A DNA stretch of 64,000 nt from Ramlibacter cellulosilyticus (GTDB lineage: Bacteria > Pseudomonadota > Gammaproteobacteria > Burkholderiales > Burkholderiaceae_C), in the NCBI RefSeq assembly GCF_014297465.1, contig NZ_JACORT010000001.1:1-64000 (forward strand), given 5' to 3'. Shown here piece by piece: positions 51,390 through 63,200 of this stretch. A program made the position numbers and the translations under genes. Position 1 is the stretch's first letter. Each line of letters starts with the position of its first letter. The notes under the pieces were generated by a model that searched no databases, was not told where the DNA came from, and saw nothing but the letters and a program-made list of their open reading frames with translations.

Positions 51390-52346
51390 ATGCAGACCGC
51401 CGCGCCGGTGCCGCTGCGCATCCACGCCATCACGCATGCCGCCGAAGGCGTGCTGCTGTTCGAGCTGCGCCGGCCGCAGGCGGGCGAGCTGCCCGCCTTC
51501 ACGCCCGGCGCGCACGTCGACGTGCATCTCGCGCCGGGGCTGGTGCGCAGCTACTCGCTGGTCAACAGCGCGAACGAGCGGCACCGCTACGTGATCGGCG
51601 TCAAGCGCGATCCGGCGAGCCGCGGCGGCTCTGCCTGGCTGCACGAGCAGGCGCGCGCGGGGCAGGTGATCGAGGTGGGCGCGCCGCGCAACAACTTCGC
51701 CCTTCAGGAGGATGCGCCCTGCTCGGTGCTGCTCGCCGGCGGCATCGGCATCACGCCGCTGTGGAGCATGGTGCAGCGGCTGGAGGAGCGTGGGCGGCCC
51801 TGGGAGCTGCACTACGGCAACGCGAGCCGCGCGAGCGCCGCACTGCTCGAGGAGCTGCAGGCGCCGCACCGCGCGGGCAGGGTGCACCTGTCCTTCGCGG
51901 ACGAGGGCGGCGAGCGGCTCGACATCGAGGGCATCGTGCGTGAGGCGCCGGCGGGAGCGCACTTCTATTGCTGCGGTCCCGCGGGCATGCTGCAGGCGTT
52001 CCAGGCCGCCTGCCGCGACATCGATCCCGCGCGCGTGCACTTCGAGGCCTTCGGGCCTGCGGAGGCGTCAGCGCGCAGCGGCGGCTTCGTCGTGCACCTC
52101 GCGCGCAGCGGGCGCAGCGTGCAGGTGCCTGCCGGCCAGACCATCCTGGAGACGCTGGAAGCCTGCGGCATCGACGTGCCGTATTCCTGCCGCGAAGGCG
52201 TCTGCGGGGCGTGCGAAACGCGCGTGCTGCGCGGCACGCCGGAACACCGGGACATGCTGCTGTCGGAAGCGGAGCGCGCCGCCGGCAGGACGATGATGGT
52301 GTGCTGCTCGGGCTCGGTCGGACCGGAGCTGGAACTCGACCTGTAG
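51390..52346 (+). CDS. VanB-like phthalate-dioxygenase-reductase family protein
   Basis: A 318-residue FMN/NADH reductase with three modules: FMN-binding barrel with RSYSLVNSANE (about 51-62), NAD-binding domain with LLAGGIGITPLWSM (about 113-126) and HFYCCGPAGML, and a C-terminal plant-type [2Fe-2S] ferredoxin with CREGVCGAC...C. It passes electrons from NADH to the Rieske oxygenase encoded at 48142. Start ATG 51390, 8 bases after the porin stop. Confidence 0.92.
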   Translation: MQTAAPVPLRIHAITHAAEGVLLFELRRPQAGELPAFTPGAHVDVHLAPGLVRSYSLVNSANERHRYVIGVKRDPASRGGSAWLHEQARAGQVIEVGAPRNNFALQEDAPCSVLLAGGIGITPLWSMVQRLEERGRPWELHYGNASRASAALLEELQAPHRAGRVHLSFADEGGERLDIEGIVREAPAGAHFYCCGPAGMLQAFQAACRDIDPARVHFEAFGPAEASARSGGFVVHLARSGRSVQVPAGQTILETLEACGIDVPYSCREGVCGACETRVLRGTPEHRDMLLSEAERAAGRTMMVCCSGSVGPELELDL

Positions 52347-52410
52347 CGGACGTTTCAGCCTCGCTTCAGCTTGGGCCGCCGGCGCACCGCATAATCCGCC
52401 CTCCTGAAGC

Positions 52411-52902
<492 letters not shown>

Positions 52903-53005
52903 GCAGAAATGATAGCGATTCTCATCTGACTGCGGGATTGGAATAGCCAATGGCTATGATTGCCGCATGCGCCCCGCCTAGACTGGCGGCCACGGGAGGC
53001 TCGCC

Positions 53006-53284
53006 ATGCCCGTCAAGCAGTTCACCAGCGGCCGCCTGCGCAAGGCGGACTACGACCCGGCCTCGCGCCAACTCGACCTGCACTGGGACAACCAGTCCGT
53101 CACCGCTTACAAGCACGTCCCGGAAGAGGTGTTCCGCAGGCTCTGCAGCGCGCCCAACCCCGCCACCTACTGGGAAGACCGCATCGCGGAGGAGTACCCG
53201 AAAGGCACGCCGCGCTCCGCCGGCACCCCGGGTGCCGGCAAGTCGCTGAAGGACCTCTTCGGCGATCCGGACGAAGCGCAGTAG
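53006..53284 (+). CDS. KTSC-domain small protein
   Basis: A 92-residue protein with a KTSC-like fold: LRKADYDPASRQLDLHWDNQSVTAYKHVPEEVFRRLCSAPNPATYWEDRIAEEYP, in which the usual V/I-x-Y-D strand is ADYD. KTSC domains are predicted RNA-binding or nuclease-linked modules with no firm function. ATG 53006 follows GGGAGG. The string CCTAGACTGG (52977-52986) is probably its -10 region, as for two other operons in this window. Confidence 0.8.
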   Translation: MPVKQFTSGRLRKADYDPASRQLDLHWDNQSVTAYKHVPEEVFRRLCSAPNPATYWEDRIAEEYPKGTPRSAGTPGAGKSLKDLFGDPDEAQ

Positions 53285-53286
53285 CG

Positions 53287-53619
53287 CTACAGCCCGTGGT
53301 GGCAGCCGCCGATGGCGGCCCGCGTCGCGTCCGGCGCGGCCGGCACGTCATCGCCGGCGGGCAGCGCGGTCTGCTCGATGACCACGCCCTGCGGCGCCTG
53401 GACGGTGCGCTGGCCCGTCACGGACGCTGCCGCCACCTGCTGCGGCGGTTGCAGCGGTGCCGTCGGGGAGGGGGCGACCAGCGCCGCGAGCGCGAAGCCG
53501 CCCACGAGCGTCGCGGCCGCCGCGCCGGCCCAGCGCGACCGCACGCGGCCGGAGCCTGGCGCCGGCGCCGGTGCGCCGTGTTCCGCTTCCACTGCATCTT
53601 GGCGAACGAGGTAGCACAT
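53287..53619 (-). CDS. Single-span membrane protein of unknown function
   Basis: A 110-residue protein with one membrane segment near 32-50 (AGAAAATLVGGFALAALVA) and a Pro/Ala-rich periplasmic tail that ends in GGCHHGL. A cysteine occurs at residue 2. The family is not recognised. ATG 53619 has GGAGCC upstream. It is convergent with the KTSC gene (2-base gap) and divergent from the surface-protein operon. Confidence 0.55.
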   Translation of the reverse strand: MCYLVRQDAVEAEHGAPAPAPGSGRVRSRWAGAAAATLVGGFALAALVAPSPTAPLQPPQQVAAASVTGQRTVQAPQGVVIEQTALPAGDDVPAAPDATRAAIGGCHHGL

Positions 53620-53766
53620 CGCAGGCTCCTTGCGCGGGGGTGCAAGGCAGTATGGTTCGCGCCCGCGCGGATGCAAGCACGACGCGCGCCCGCCACGCGC
53701 GCTTGCCGTTCAGGGGTGCTTTCGCGACCGTTAGGGGTTTTCCTTAGCCGACCCTTACTTCGCAAC

Positions 53767-53795
53767 TTAACACGTTTGAAATAGGTCGTTACATT
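53767..53795 (+). promoter_or_regulatory. Candidate promoter of the surface-protein operon, 363-base gap 53620-53982
   Basis: TTAACA (53767-53772), a 17-base spacer and TACATT (53790-53795). The region from 53620 to about 53730 is GC-rich without clear signals. After the promoter a leader of about 180 bases remains before ATG 53983, with GC-rich stems around 53875-53935. No known riboswitch consensus was recognised in it. Confidence 0.5.
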
Positions 53796-53982
53796 CAGCC
53801 CGTCCGTTGGGAGCTCGCACGTCCAGGGAAGGACAGGGCGTAGCGAGTACTGACTTGTCGGGTTGGATGCGCAGGGCCGCGTGCTCGCGTGGACGCCCCG
53901 CTCGGTCGGGACGGACAGAGGAGGGTGGTCGTCGTGTCACAAGCGGCGGCGCCCCTGTTGTCCGACCTACCGAGTGATTGAT

Positions 53983-54489
53983 ATGAAAGCATTGCTGAAG
54001 CCCTGCCTCCTGGTGGCCGGACTCGTGATCGCCCAGCTGGCCGCCGCCCAGAGCTCCGCCGTGAGCTCGACGCTGCAGGCCCGCCGCGTCGAGAACGTGA
54101 ACGGCAAGGTGGTGCTCACGTCGGCCGACGTGGGCAAGCCCGGCGACCTCGTCGAATACAGCGGGACCTACCGCAATGGCGGCAGCAAGCCGGTCGACAA
54201 GCTGGTCGCCACGATCCCGGTGCCGCCCGGCACCACCTACGTGTCCGGTAGCGCCGAACCCGGCAAGGCCACCGCTTCCGTCGACGGCGTGCGCTACGCG
54301 CCCATGCCGCTGAAGCGCACCGTGCGCCAGGCCGACGGCACCTCGCGCGAGGAGCCGGTGCCCGTCACCGAATACCGCTTCATCCGCTGGGACATCGGCT
54401 CCCTCGGTGCCGGTTCGGAATCCGTCGTGAAGCTGTGGGTGCGCATCGATGCCGCCGCCACGGCCTCCGCGGCCAACGTGAAACCTTGA
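53983..54489 (+). CDS. Exported DUF11-like single-domain protein
   Basis: A 168-residue secreted protein: signal peptide 1-22 (LVIAQLAAA|QSSAV), then one beta-rich domain with ADVGKPGDLVEYSGTYRNGGSKPVDKLVATIPVPPGTTYVSGSA, the DUF11 (conserved repeat domain) pattern of a middle-strand N-G and a following P-x-G-x-Y strand. It ends with VVKLWVRID. DUF11 modules are common stalk domains of surface proteins. First gene of the operon that continues with the two large surface proteins; 13 bases separate it from the next gene. ATG 53983 chosen because the signal peptide starts there. Confidence 0.8.
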   Translation: MKALLKPCLLVAGLVIAQLAAAQSSAVSSTLQARRVENVNGKVVLTSADVGKPGDLVEYSGTYRNGGSKPVDKLVATIPVPPGTTYVSGSAEPGKATASVDGVRYAPMPLKRTVRQADGTSREEPVPVTEYRFIRWDIGSLGAGSESVVKLWVRIDAAATASAANVKP

Positions 54490-54502
54490 AGAGGGGAAAG
54501 CA

Positions 54503-57157
54503 ATGACTGCAACTCTTGCCCTGCCCCGGCCTGCGATGCCGTGGCTCCATTTCGCCCGCGGCCTCGCGGTGTTCTTCCTGATGCTGGTGCTGGCCCTGGC
54601 CGGCACGCGCGCGTTCGCGGCGCCGCCGCCCGCGGGCACGTCGATCAGCAACATGGCTTCGGCCACGTACTCCGACGGTTCGGGCGTGGCCCGTACCGTC
54701 ACCTCGAACGAGGTGAAGACCACGGTCACGCAGGTGTACAGCCTGACCCTGGACGTCCCCGGCTCGCAGAGCGCGAACCCGGGCAGCGTCGTGTACTACC
54801 CGCACACGCTGACCAACACCGGCAACGGATCCGATTCGTTCAACCTCACCGTGGCCAGCTCTGCCGGCTTCACGATGGGCTCGATGCAGATCTTCGCCGA
54901 CAACGGCAGCGGCCAGCCCACCGGCCTGGCGATCACGACACCCGTGACGGTCGCCGCCAACGGCACCTTCAAGTTCATCGTGCAGGGCACGGTGCCCGCG
55001 GGCGCCACCAACGGCCAGACCAACACGATGACCGTGACGGCCCGCAGCGTCGGTGACAACACCAAGGTGCAGACCAACGCCGACGTCACCACCGTGACCA
55101 GCAACGCCGTCGTCACGCTGAACAAGTCGATCAGCGTCGGCTCCGGCCCCGCCGGCACCGCCACGCGCTACACCTACACGATCGGCTACACGAACACCGG
55201 CAACAGCACCGCCAGCACCCTCGCGATCGCCGACACGATGCCGGTGGGCATGACCTACGTCCCCGGCTCCGCGCGCTGGAGCATCACCGGCGCCGCGACC
55301 CCGGTCGACACCGGCAGTGCCGTCGGCACCGCGCCGAACACGCTCACCGCCAGCTACGACGGCCCCACGCGCAAGCTGACCGCGACCGTCAACACGGTGG
55401 CCGCCGGCCAGTCCGGCTGGGTGAGCTTCCAGGTGACGGTGGACGCGAACGTTCCGCCCAGCACGCTGCTGAACACGGCCACCGCCACGTACAACAACGG
55501 TGCGACGACGGCGAACGCCACCTCCAACCAGGTGCCTTTCACCGTGGTGCAGACCGCCGCCGTCACGATGGCGGGCGACACCGTGGCGAATGCCAACGCG
55601 GGCACGACGGTCACCTTCCGCAACGTGGTGACCAACAACGGCAACGGCAGCGACACGTTCAACATCGTGCTGGCCGCGACGAACACCTTCCCGACGGGCA
55701 CCACGTTCCAGCTGTACAAGGCCGACGAGCTGACCCCGCTGGTCGACACCAACGGCGACGGCGTGCCCGACACCGGCCCGGTGGCTGCCAATGGCGGCAC
55801 CTACACGGTGGTCGTGAAGGCGACGCTCCCGCCGAACGCCTCCGGCACCGGCCCGTTCGCGATCCAGAAGACCGCGACCTCCACGTTCGACGCCACCAAG
55901 TCGTCGACCGCGACCGACACGCTGACCGCCGTGACCAAGGCTGCCGTCGACCTGGCGCACACCGCCAGCGGCACCGGCAACGGTGCAGGCGCAGGCCCCG
56001 AAGCGGCCGGGCCGGTCGTGACGCTGTCCGGCAACCCGGGCACGACCGTGACCTTCACGCTCGTCACCCGCAACACCGGCCCGATCTCCGACAGCTACAA
56101 CCTGGGCGCGAGCACGGACTCCGCATTCGCCACGCAGACGCTGCCGGCCGGCTGGTCGGTGACGTTCAAGGCCGACGCCAGCGGCGGCGCGTGCACGACC
56201 ACGGGTGCGACGATCACCAACACCGGTCCGGTCGCCGCTTCCGGCAGCGCCACGGTCTGCGCGGTGGTGAGCATCCCCGCCGGCTTCGACGCGGGCACCA
56301 CGCAGGTGTACTTCCGCGCGCTGTCGCCCACCTCCAGCGCGGTGGACGTGCTGCGCGACGCGGTGACCGTCAACGCGGTCCGCTCGCTGAGCCTCGCGCC
56401 CAACGGCACCGGCCAGACCTACCCGGGCGGCTCCTACGTCTACACGCACACGCTGACCAACAACGGCAACGTGGCCGAAGGCGGCACGGGCGGCAGCACG
56501 ATCAGCACGGCGACCACGAACAACGGTCCCGGCTGGACGTCGACGCTCTACTACGACACCAACGGCAACGGCATCCTCGATGCGACCGACGCGCTGGTCG
56601 GCGCGACGCTGAACGTCGGTGCGGGCGGCCTGGCCAAGGGCGCGTCCATGACCATCTTCAACAAGGTGATCGCCCCCAGCGGCGCCGTGGCCGGCACGGT
56701 CAACGCCACCACCATCACGGTGACGACGGTCAACGCGGGCTACAGCACGACGGCGCCGGCCGACGCGACGGCCACCGACAGCACCACGGTGATCTCGGGC
56801 AACCTGACCCTGGTGAAGGAACAGGCCATCGACGCCACCTGCGACGGCACGCCCGACACGGCGTACTCGCAGGCCGCGCTGAACGCCGGCCCCGGCCAGT
56901 GCGTGATGTACCGCATCACCGTCACGAACGTGGGCGCGGCCAACGCGACCAGCATCGTGGTGTCCGACGCCACGCCGACGTTCACGACGATCAGCACGCT
57001 GGCCACCACGAGCTCCGGCGCGATCACCGGCCCGGCGGTCGGCGCGAGCGGCACGATCAACGCGTACATCGGCTCCGGCGCCTCCGCCGGTACCGGCGGC
57101 ACGCTGAGCTCGAGCCAGTCCGCGACCATCACCTTCGGCGTGAAGATCGCCCAGTAA
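54503..57157 (+). CDS. Exported multi-domain DUF11-repeat surface protein
   Basis: An 884-residue protein. A long hydrophobic signal segment (about 16-41, HFARGLAVFFLMLVLALAGTRAFA|APP) precedes about seven DUF11/Ig-like modules of 100-130 residues. Repeat landmarks are TNTGNGSDSFNLTV, YTNTGNSTASTLAIADTMPVGMTY, TNNGNGSDTFNIVL, RNTGPISDSYNLG and TNNGNVAEGG. Threonine, asparagine and glycine dominate; lysine and cysteine are rare. Repetition and beta-sandwich nature suggest an extended extracellular fibre. The C terminus (TITFGVKIAQ) has no anchor, so attachment to the cell would depend on partners. Operon middle gene; tandem hairpins follow it. Confidence 0.82.
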   Translation: MTATLALPRPAMPWLHFARGLAVFFLMLVLALAGTRAFAAPPPAGTSISNMASATYSDGSGVARTVTSNEVKTTVTQVYSLTLDVPGSQSANPGSVVYYPHTLTNTGNGSDSFNLTVASSAGFTMGSMQIFADNGSGQPTGLAITTPVTVAANGTFKFIVQGTVPAGATNGQTNTMTVTARSVGDNTKVQTNADVTTVTSNAVVTLNKSISVGSGPAGTATRYTYTIGYTNTGNSTASTLAIADTMPVGMTYVPGSARWSITGAATPVDTGSAVGTAPNTLTASYDGPTRKLTATVNTVAAGQSGWVSFQVTVDANVPPSTLLNTATATYNNGATTANATSNQVPFTVVQTAAVTMAGDTVANANAGTTVTFRNVVTNNGNGSDTFNIVLAATNTFPTGTTFQLYKADELTPLVDTNGDGVPDTGPVAANGGTYTVVVKATLPPNASGTGPFAIQKTATSTFDATKSSTATDTLTAVTKAAVDLAHTASGTGNGAGAGPEAAGPVVTLSGNPGTTVTFTLVTRNTGPISDSYNLGASTDSAFATQTLPAGWSVTFKADASGGACTTTGATITNTGPVAASGSATVCAVVSIPAGFDAGTTQVYFRALSPTSSAVDVLRDAVTVNAVRSLSLAPNGTGQTYPGGSYVYTHTLTNNGNVAEGGTGGSTISTATTNNGPGWTSTLYYDTNGNGILDATDALVGATLNVGAGGLAKGASMTIFNKVIAPSGAVAGTVNATTITVTTVNAGYSTTAPADATATDSTTVISGNLTLVKEQAIDATCDGTPDTAYSQAALNAGPGQCVMYRITVTNVGAANATSIVVSDATPTFTTISTLATTSSGAITGPAVGASGTINAYIGSGASAGTGGTLSSSQSATITFGVKIAQ

Positions 57158-57170
57158 GCAGGCGCAAGCC

Positions 57171-57229
57171 GGGAAGGGGTCCGCCCCTTCCCCGCTTGCG
57201 GAAGCCCGAGTCCAGGGGACTTCCGCAAG
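57171..57229 (+). terminator. Tandem hairpins between the two large surface genes
   Basis: GGGAAGGGG-TCCG-CCCCTTCCC (57171-57192) and CTTGCGGAAG...CTTCCGCAAG (57195-57204 and 57220-57229, 15-base loop) are two perfect stems within 60 bases. No T-run follows. They could reduce read-through or protect the upstream mRNA 3' end and so set the ratio of the two products. Confidence 0.55.
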
Positions 57230-57271
57230 CGCCGCGCAGCACCTGCCACGCAGCACCTCCCGAGCTCCGAG

Positions 57272-60200
57272 ATGTCCTGGCGCCTGGTCCTCCTCAAGTT
57301 GCTGGCCTGCTGGGTCCTGCTGGCCGCAGGGCCCGCGGCCTTCGCCGCCCCGGCCGCCGGGGTGGTGATCAGCAACACCGCGCTCGCCAGCTTCGTCGAC
57401 ACCACCAGCGGCAACATCGTCCGCATCAACTCCAACACGGTGAACACGCGCGTCACGGCGCTCGAGGCGCTGACGCTCGCCTCCAGCCAGGCGCAGGTGC
57501 TGGCCACCGGCGCCCCCTTCGCCATCGCGCACACGCTGGCCAACACGGGCAACACCGACAGCACCTTCCGCCTGAACGCGAGCGTCGCGACGGGCAGCGC
57601 CTTCACGCCGCTCAACCTGGAACTGGTCCGCGACGTCAACGGCAACGGCCGTGCCGATGCGGGCGAACCCGTCGTGCCCGCGACGGGCATCGACCTCGCG
57701 GCAGGCGCCATGGCCAACCTGCTCGTGACGGGCCAGGTGCCGCCGACGGCGTTGCCCGGGCAGTCGGCGCAGGTCGTCATCAAGGCGACGTCGGTGTTGC
57801 AGGGCGCGACCGCGAGCAACACCGACACGCTGACGCTCACCAGCGGCGCGGCGGTGCAGGTGGTGCTCTCCGCCTCCGTCGCGGCCGCGACGCCGTCGGC
57901 CACCATCGACTGGACGATCGTCGCCGTGAACAACGGCGCCGCGCCTGCCGCTTCGCAGGCCGTCACGGTCGACGGTGCCGCGGCCAGCGGCTTCGTGCTG
58001 CGCGCGCCGGTGCCGGCGAACACCAACTACGCCGGCCTCGCATCCTCCGGCAACCCCGCCGCGCGCACGCTCTTCCACCTGGTCGGCCAGCCGGCCGGAA
58101 CCTACGTCACCACGGTGCCCGCCGGCGGCATGGTGGAGGCGGTGGCGTGGCTGCTGCCCTCGCTCGCGGCCGGCAACGCCGTGCAGGCGCAGTACCGCGT
58201 GCGCGTGCACGCGAATGCCGCGGGCACCGTGAGCGAGATTGCCTATGCCGACTGGTCCGAGGCCGGCGCCACGCAGCTCGCCACCAGCAACAAGGTGGCG
58301 CTGCCGCTGCCGCCGCGGGAGGCGCAGGTCGCCTTCTACACCGGCAACACCTACGCCACGCGCGCCGCGCAGAACTCGCCCGGCAAGCCGCTGTACGTGC
58401 AGGCCGACGCCGCCCAGTGCAACGCGGACATGGGCGGCATCGACACGGTGCAGGTCCGGCTCGCGAGCCAGCTCACCGGCGACGTCGAGTTCTTCACGGG
58501 TGTCGAGACGACGCCCAACAGCGGCATGTTCCGCATCCAGCCCGACGTGCCCACGGCCGACGGCGCGACGCACGTCGTGGTGGCGGGCGACGGCATCCTG
58601 GAAGTGCTGCGCAACGACACGGTCACGGCCACGGTGACGCCCTGCATCGGCGGCGCCGCGACGGCCGTGACCTCGCTGCTGATCGACCCGAGCGGCATCG
58701 TGTTCGACAGCCACTCCAACCAGCCGCTCGCGGGCGCGACCGTCGAACTCATCGACGTCACGGGGCTCGGCAACGGCGGCCGGCCGGGTGAAGCCGCGCG
58801 CGTGCTCCTCGGCGACGCGAGCGGGCCCGCGCCGTCGACGGTCGTGACCGGCGCGGACGGCGTCTACGCGTTCCCGCTGGTGGAGCCCAGCACCTATCGC
58901 CTGCGCATCACGCCTCCGGCAGGCTACGTGTTCCCGTCCACCGTGCCCTCCGGCCAGCTGCCGCTCGGGCGGATCATCGATGCGTCGGGCTCGTACGGCG
59001 GCACCTTCGCCGCGGGCACGGGTGCCGTGCGCATCGACGTGCCGCTGGACACCGGCGGCCGCAGCGGCCTCTTCGTAGAGAAGACCGCCAGCAAGCGCAC
59101 CGCCGAACTCGGCGACTTCGTGGACTACGCCGTGGTCGTGCGCAACGTGTCCGCGGCGGGCCTCGCCGGCGTGGAAGTGCGCGACGCGCTGCCCGCCGGC
59201 TTCGCCTACGTGCGTGGCAGCGCCCGCCTGGACGGCGCCCCCACCGCGGATCCCGCCGGCGGCACGGGCCCGCGCCTCACCTTCCCCGTCGGCGGCATCG
59301 CGGCCGGCGCGCAGCACGTGCTGCGCTACCGCGTGCGCCTGGGCGCGGGCAGCCAGTCCGGGGACGGCATCAACAGCGCGCAGGCCGTGGCCGGCGCCAT
59401 GCTCTCCAACCGCGCGAGCGTGCGCGTGCTGGTGCAGGGCGGCGTGTTCGCGAGCGACGCGTACGTGATCGGCAAGGTCTTCGCCGACTGCAGCCGCGAC
59501 GGCGTGCAGGGCGGCGACGAGCCGGGCCTCCCCGGCGTGCGCATCTACCTGGAAGACGGCACCTATGCCGTCACCGACGAGGAAGGCAAGTACAGCTTCT
59601 ACGGCATCTCGCCGCGCACGCACGTCGCGAAGGTCGACCGCACGACGCTGCCCGCGGGCGCCGCGCTGCACGTCATCGACAACCGCAACGCCGGCGACGC
59701 GGGCAGCCGCTTCGTGGACCTGAAGAACGGCGAGCTGCACAAGGCCGACTTCGCGGTGGCGGGTTGCAGCGCCGACCTGCGCGAGCAGATCGCCGCGCGC
59801 CGCGCGGCGCTGCGCAATCCGTCGGAGATCGAGCAGGCGGGTGGCGTGCAGCTGCAGGCGACCCCCACGACCGGCACCGTCGACACCCGCACGCTCCCCG
59901 CCACCGGTGCGCTGGGCATCCCCGGCGCGACGCGCGCACCGGGTGCGGCCAACGTGGGCGCCGTCGGCGACACGGGTGGCCCGGTCGGCGCGATCCAGCA
60001 AGGGCTGCCGCTGCCCCTCTACAAGCCCGCCGACAAGCTCCTGAGCGCCGCACCGGCGCCGGCCGCCCCCGCAGCACCGGCCGCCCCCGCGCAGCCGCTG
60101 CCGCTGGAAGAACTGCTGCCGCAGCTCACCCCCGAGACCGGCTTCATCGGCCTGCAGGACGGCCAGCTGCTCTCCTCCCTCCAGACGCCGGTGCGCGTGA

Positions 60201-63200
60201 AAGGCCCGCTCGGCGCCGAGTTCGCGCTGTTCGTCAACGGCCAGCCCGTGCCCGCGACCCAGGTCGGCAAGCGCAGCAGCCTCGCGCAGACGGGCATCGC
60301 CGGCTGGGAGTACATCGGCGTGGACCTGAAGCCGGGCCGCAACACGCTCGAAGTGCGCGTGCAGGACGGCTTCGGCAACGTGCGCGGCAAGGCGCAGCTC
60401 ACCGTGCTCGCGCCGGGCCCGCTCGCCGCGTTGCGCATCGGCGTTCCCGAGCGGCCGGTAGCCGATCCCGCCACGCCGGTCGCCATCACCGTGCAATTGC
60501 GCGACGCGAGCGACCTCCCCGTGGCCGCGCGCACGCAGCTCACGCTGCAGGCGAGCGCCGGCCAGTGGCAGGCCCCCGACGCCGACCCGCACCAGGCCGG
60601 CGTGCAGGTGATGGCGGAAGGCGGCACCGCGCGCGTGCTGCTGCTGCCGCCCGCCAACCCGGGCAAGGCGGAGCTCACCGTCGTCGCGGGCACGGTGAAG
60701 GCGACGATGGACGTGGAGTTCGTGCCCGCGCTGCGGCCGATGCTCGTGGCCGGCCTGCTGGAAGGCACCCTCGACCTGCGCAAGCTCAGCCCGTCGGCGC
60801 TGCAGCCGGCGCAGGGCGGCGACGTGTTCGAGCGCGAGATCCGCAGCGTGTCCCGCTCGTTCGACAACGGCAAGGCCGACGCTTCCGCGCGCGCGGCCCT
60901 GTTCCTCAAGGGCAAGGTGCTCGGCTCCAGCCTGCTCACGCTGGCCTACGACTCGGACAAGGCCGCCGACATGCGCCTGTTCCGCGACATCCAGCCGAAC
61001 CAGTTCTATCCGGTGTACGGCGACTCCTCCGCGCGCGGCTTCGACGGGCAGTCCAGCGGCAAGCTGTACGTGCTGCTGCAGAACGGCACCAACTACGCGC
61101 TGGTCGGCGACTTTTCCACGCAGAGCGACAACGCCGCGCGCCAGCTCACGCAGTACGCCCGTTCCCTCAACGGCGCCAAGGCGCGCTGGAGCAACGGCAA
61201 GCTGGGCGTCGAGGGCTTCGCCAGCCGCACGTCCGCCACGCAGGTCGTGCAGGAGATCCGGGCCAACGGCACCTCCGGCCCCTTCCAGCTGGACACGCGC
61301 GGCATCGTGAACAGCGAGCAGGTGCACGTGCTGGTGCGCAGCCGCGACCAGCCCGCGCTGGTGCTGAAGGACACGGCCCTCGCCCCGTTCACCGACTACG
61401 CGATCGAGCCCTCCAGCGGGCTCCTGTTCCTGAAGTCGCCGGTGCCCAGCCTCGACGCCGACCTGAACCCGGTGTTCATCCGCATCAGCTACGACGTGGA
61501 CGCCGGCGGCCCCGAGCACGACGTGGCCGGCGTCGAAGTCACCGCGCAGGTCGCGCCCGGCACCACCGTCGGCGCGCTCGCGGTGCGCGACGACGATCCC
61601 GCCAACCGCCTGCGCCTCTCCGGCTTCACGCTCACCAGCCGCCTGGGCGAGAAGACCGTGGCCACCGCGGAGATCGCGCACAGCCACACCGACCTCCAGG
61701 GCGACGGGCACGGCCAGCGCGTGGAACTGCGCCACGAAGGTCCCGGCGTGCAGGCGCACGTGTGGGGCACGCGCACGGACGCGGGCTTCGCCAACCCGGG
61801 CAGCCCGCAGTCCGCCGGCCAGTCGCAATACGGCGCCAAGATCGGCTACAACCTCGGCCCCACGCGCCGCATCGTCGGCGAGGCCCTGAAGACCAGCAAT
61901 GCGGCCACGGGTGCGGAGCAGGTCGGCGCGGAGCTGAAGCTCGAACAGAGCCTGCCCGGCAACGCCAGGCTGGAAGCCGGCGTGCGTTACAGCAGCACGA
62001 ACGAGCAGGCGGCACTGACCTCGCTGCCCGCGCCGGGCACGAGCTCGACGACCGATGCCGTCGCACCGGGCACCGGCACGGACCGCAGCGGCCTCACCAG
62101 CGCGCGCGTGAAGCTCACCGTGCCGGTGCCCGGCGTGCCGCAGGCCGACGTCTACGGCCTGCTGGAAGAAGCCGTCGCCGGCGGCAGCGGCCGCGAGGCA
62201 GGCGTCGGCGCCAACTACCAGTTCAATCCCACCACCAGGCTGTACGCGCGCCACGACTTCATCAACAGCCTGCACGGCGCCTACACCTTGAGCGGCGAGG
62301 TCTCCCGCTACAACACGGTCGCGGGCGTCGACTCCACGCTGCCGGACAGCACCCAGCTGTTCAACGAATACCGCGTCGGCGATGCGATCGACGGCCGTAC
62401 GGCCGAAGCCGCGCTCGGCCTGCGCCGCACCGTGCGCCTGCCCAACGGGCTGAACGTCAGCGGCACCCTGCAGCGCATCAAGCCGGTGGCGGGCCCGTCC
62501 AGCGAAGACTCCAGCGCCGTCACCCTCGGCGCGGAATACGTCGCGGCCGCCACCTGGAAGGCGTCCGGCCAGTTGCAGTGGCAGGCCTCCACCAGCACGC
62601 GCACGCGCCTGGCGAGCGGCGCCCTGGTGAACCGCCTCGACCGCGAGTGGACGCTGCTGAACCGCTTCCTCTGGCACGACGAGCGCCCCGTGACGGGCAA
62701 CGGCGAGCACGAGCGCGTGGCGGCGCAGTCCGGCTTGGCGTACCGCCCCGTGGACAGCGACCAGTGGAACGCGCTCGCGCGCGTCGAATACAAGAAGGAA
62801 CAGGACACCACGGTGGTGACGGGCAACGACCAGTCGTCCTGGATCCTGTCCACGCACCTGAACGTGCAGCCGGCGCGGGGCTGGTCCATGAACGCGCGCT
62901 ACGCGGCCAAGTTCGCGCGCGACCGCTCCCTGGGCCTGGAGAGCCGCTCCTTCACGCAGCTCCTGGGCGGCCGCTCGGTCTGGGACATCGACGGGCGCTG
63001 GGACGTGGGCGTGCAGGCCTACGGCCTCTGGGGCAACCACGCCACGCAGGCAGCGCTCGGCATCGAAGTGGGCTACCTGGTGTGGAAGAATCTCTGGTTG
63101 TCCGTGGGCTACAACTTCCAGGGCTTCTCCGCGCGCGACATGGCCGGCGACGCCACCACCTCCAGGGGCGCGTACCTGCGCCTGCGCTTCAAGTTCGACG

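Noticed and set aside
53850-53940. Possible c-di-GMP (GEMM-type) riboswitch in the leader of the surface operon
   Set aside because: Some GCGCAGGG and GGACGC strings recall the consensus, but the conserved GNRA tetraloop region and the AAA-rich ligand pocket are missing.
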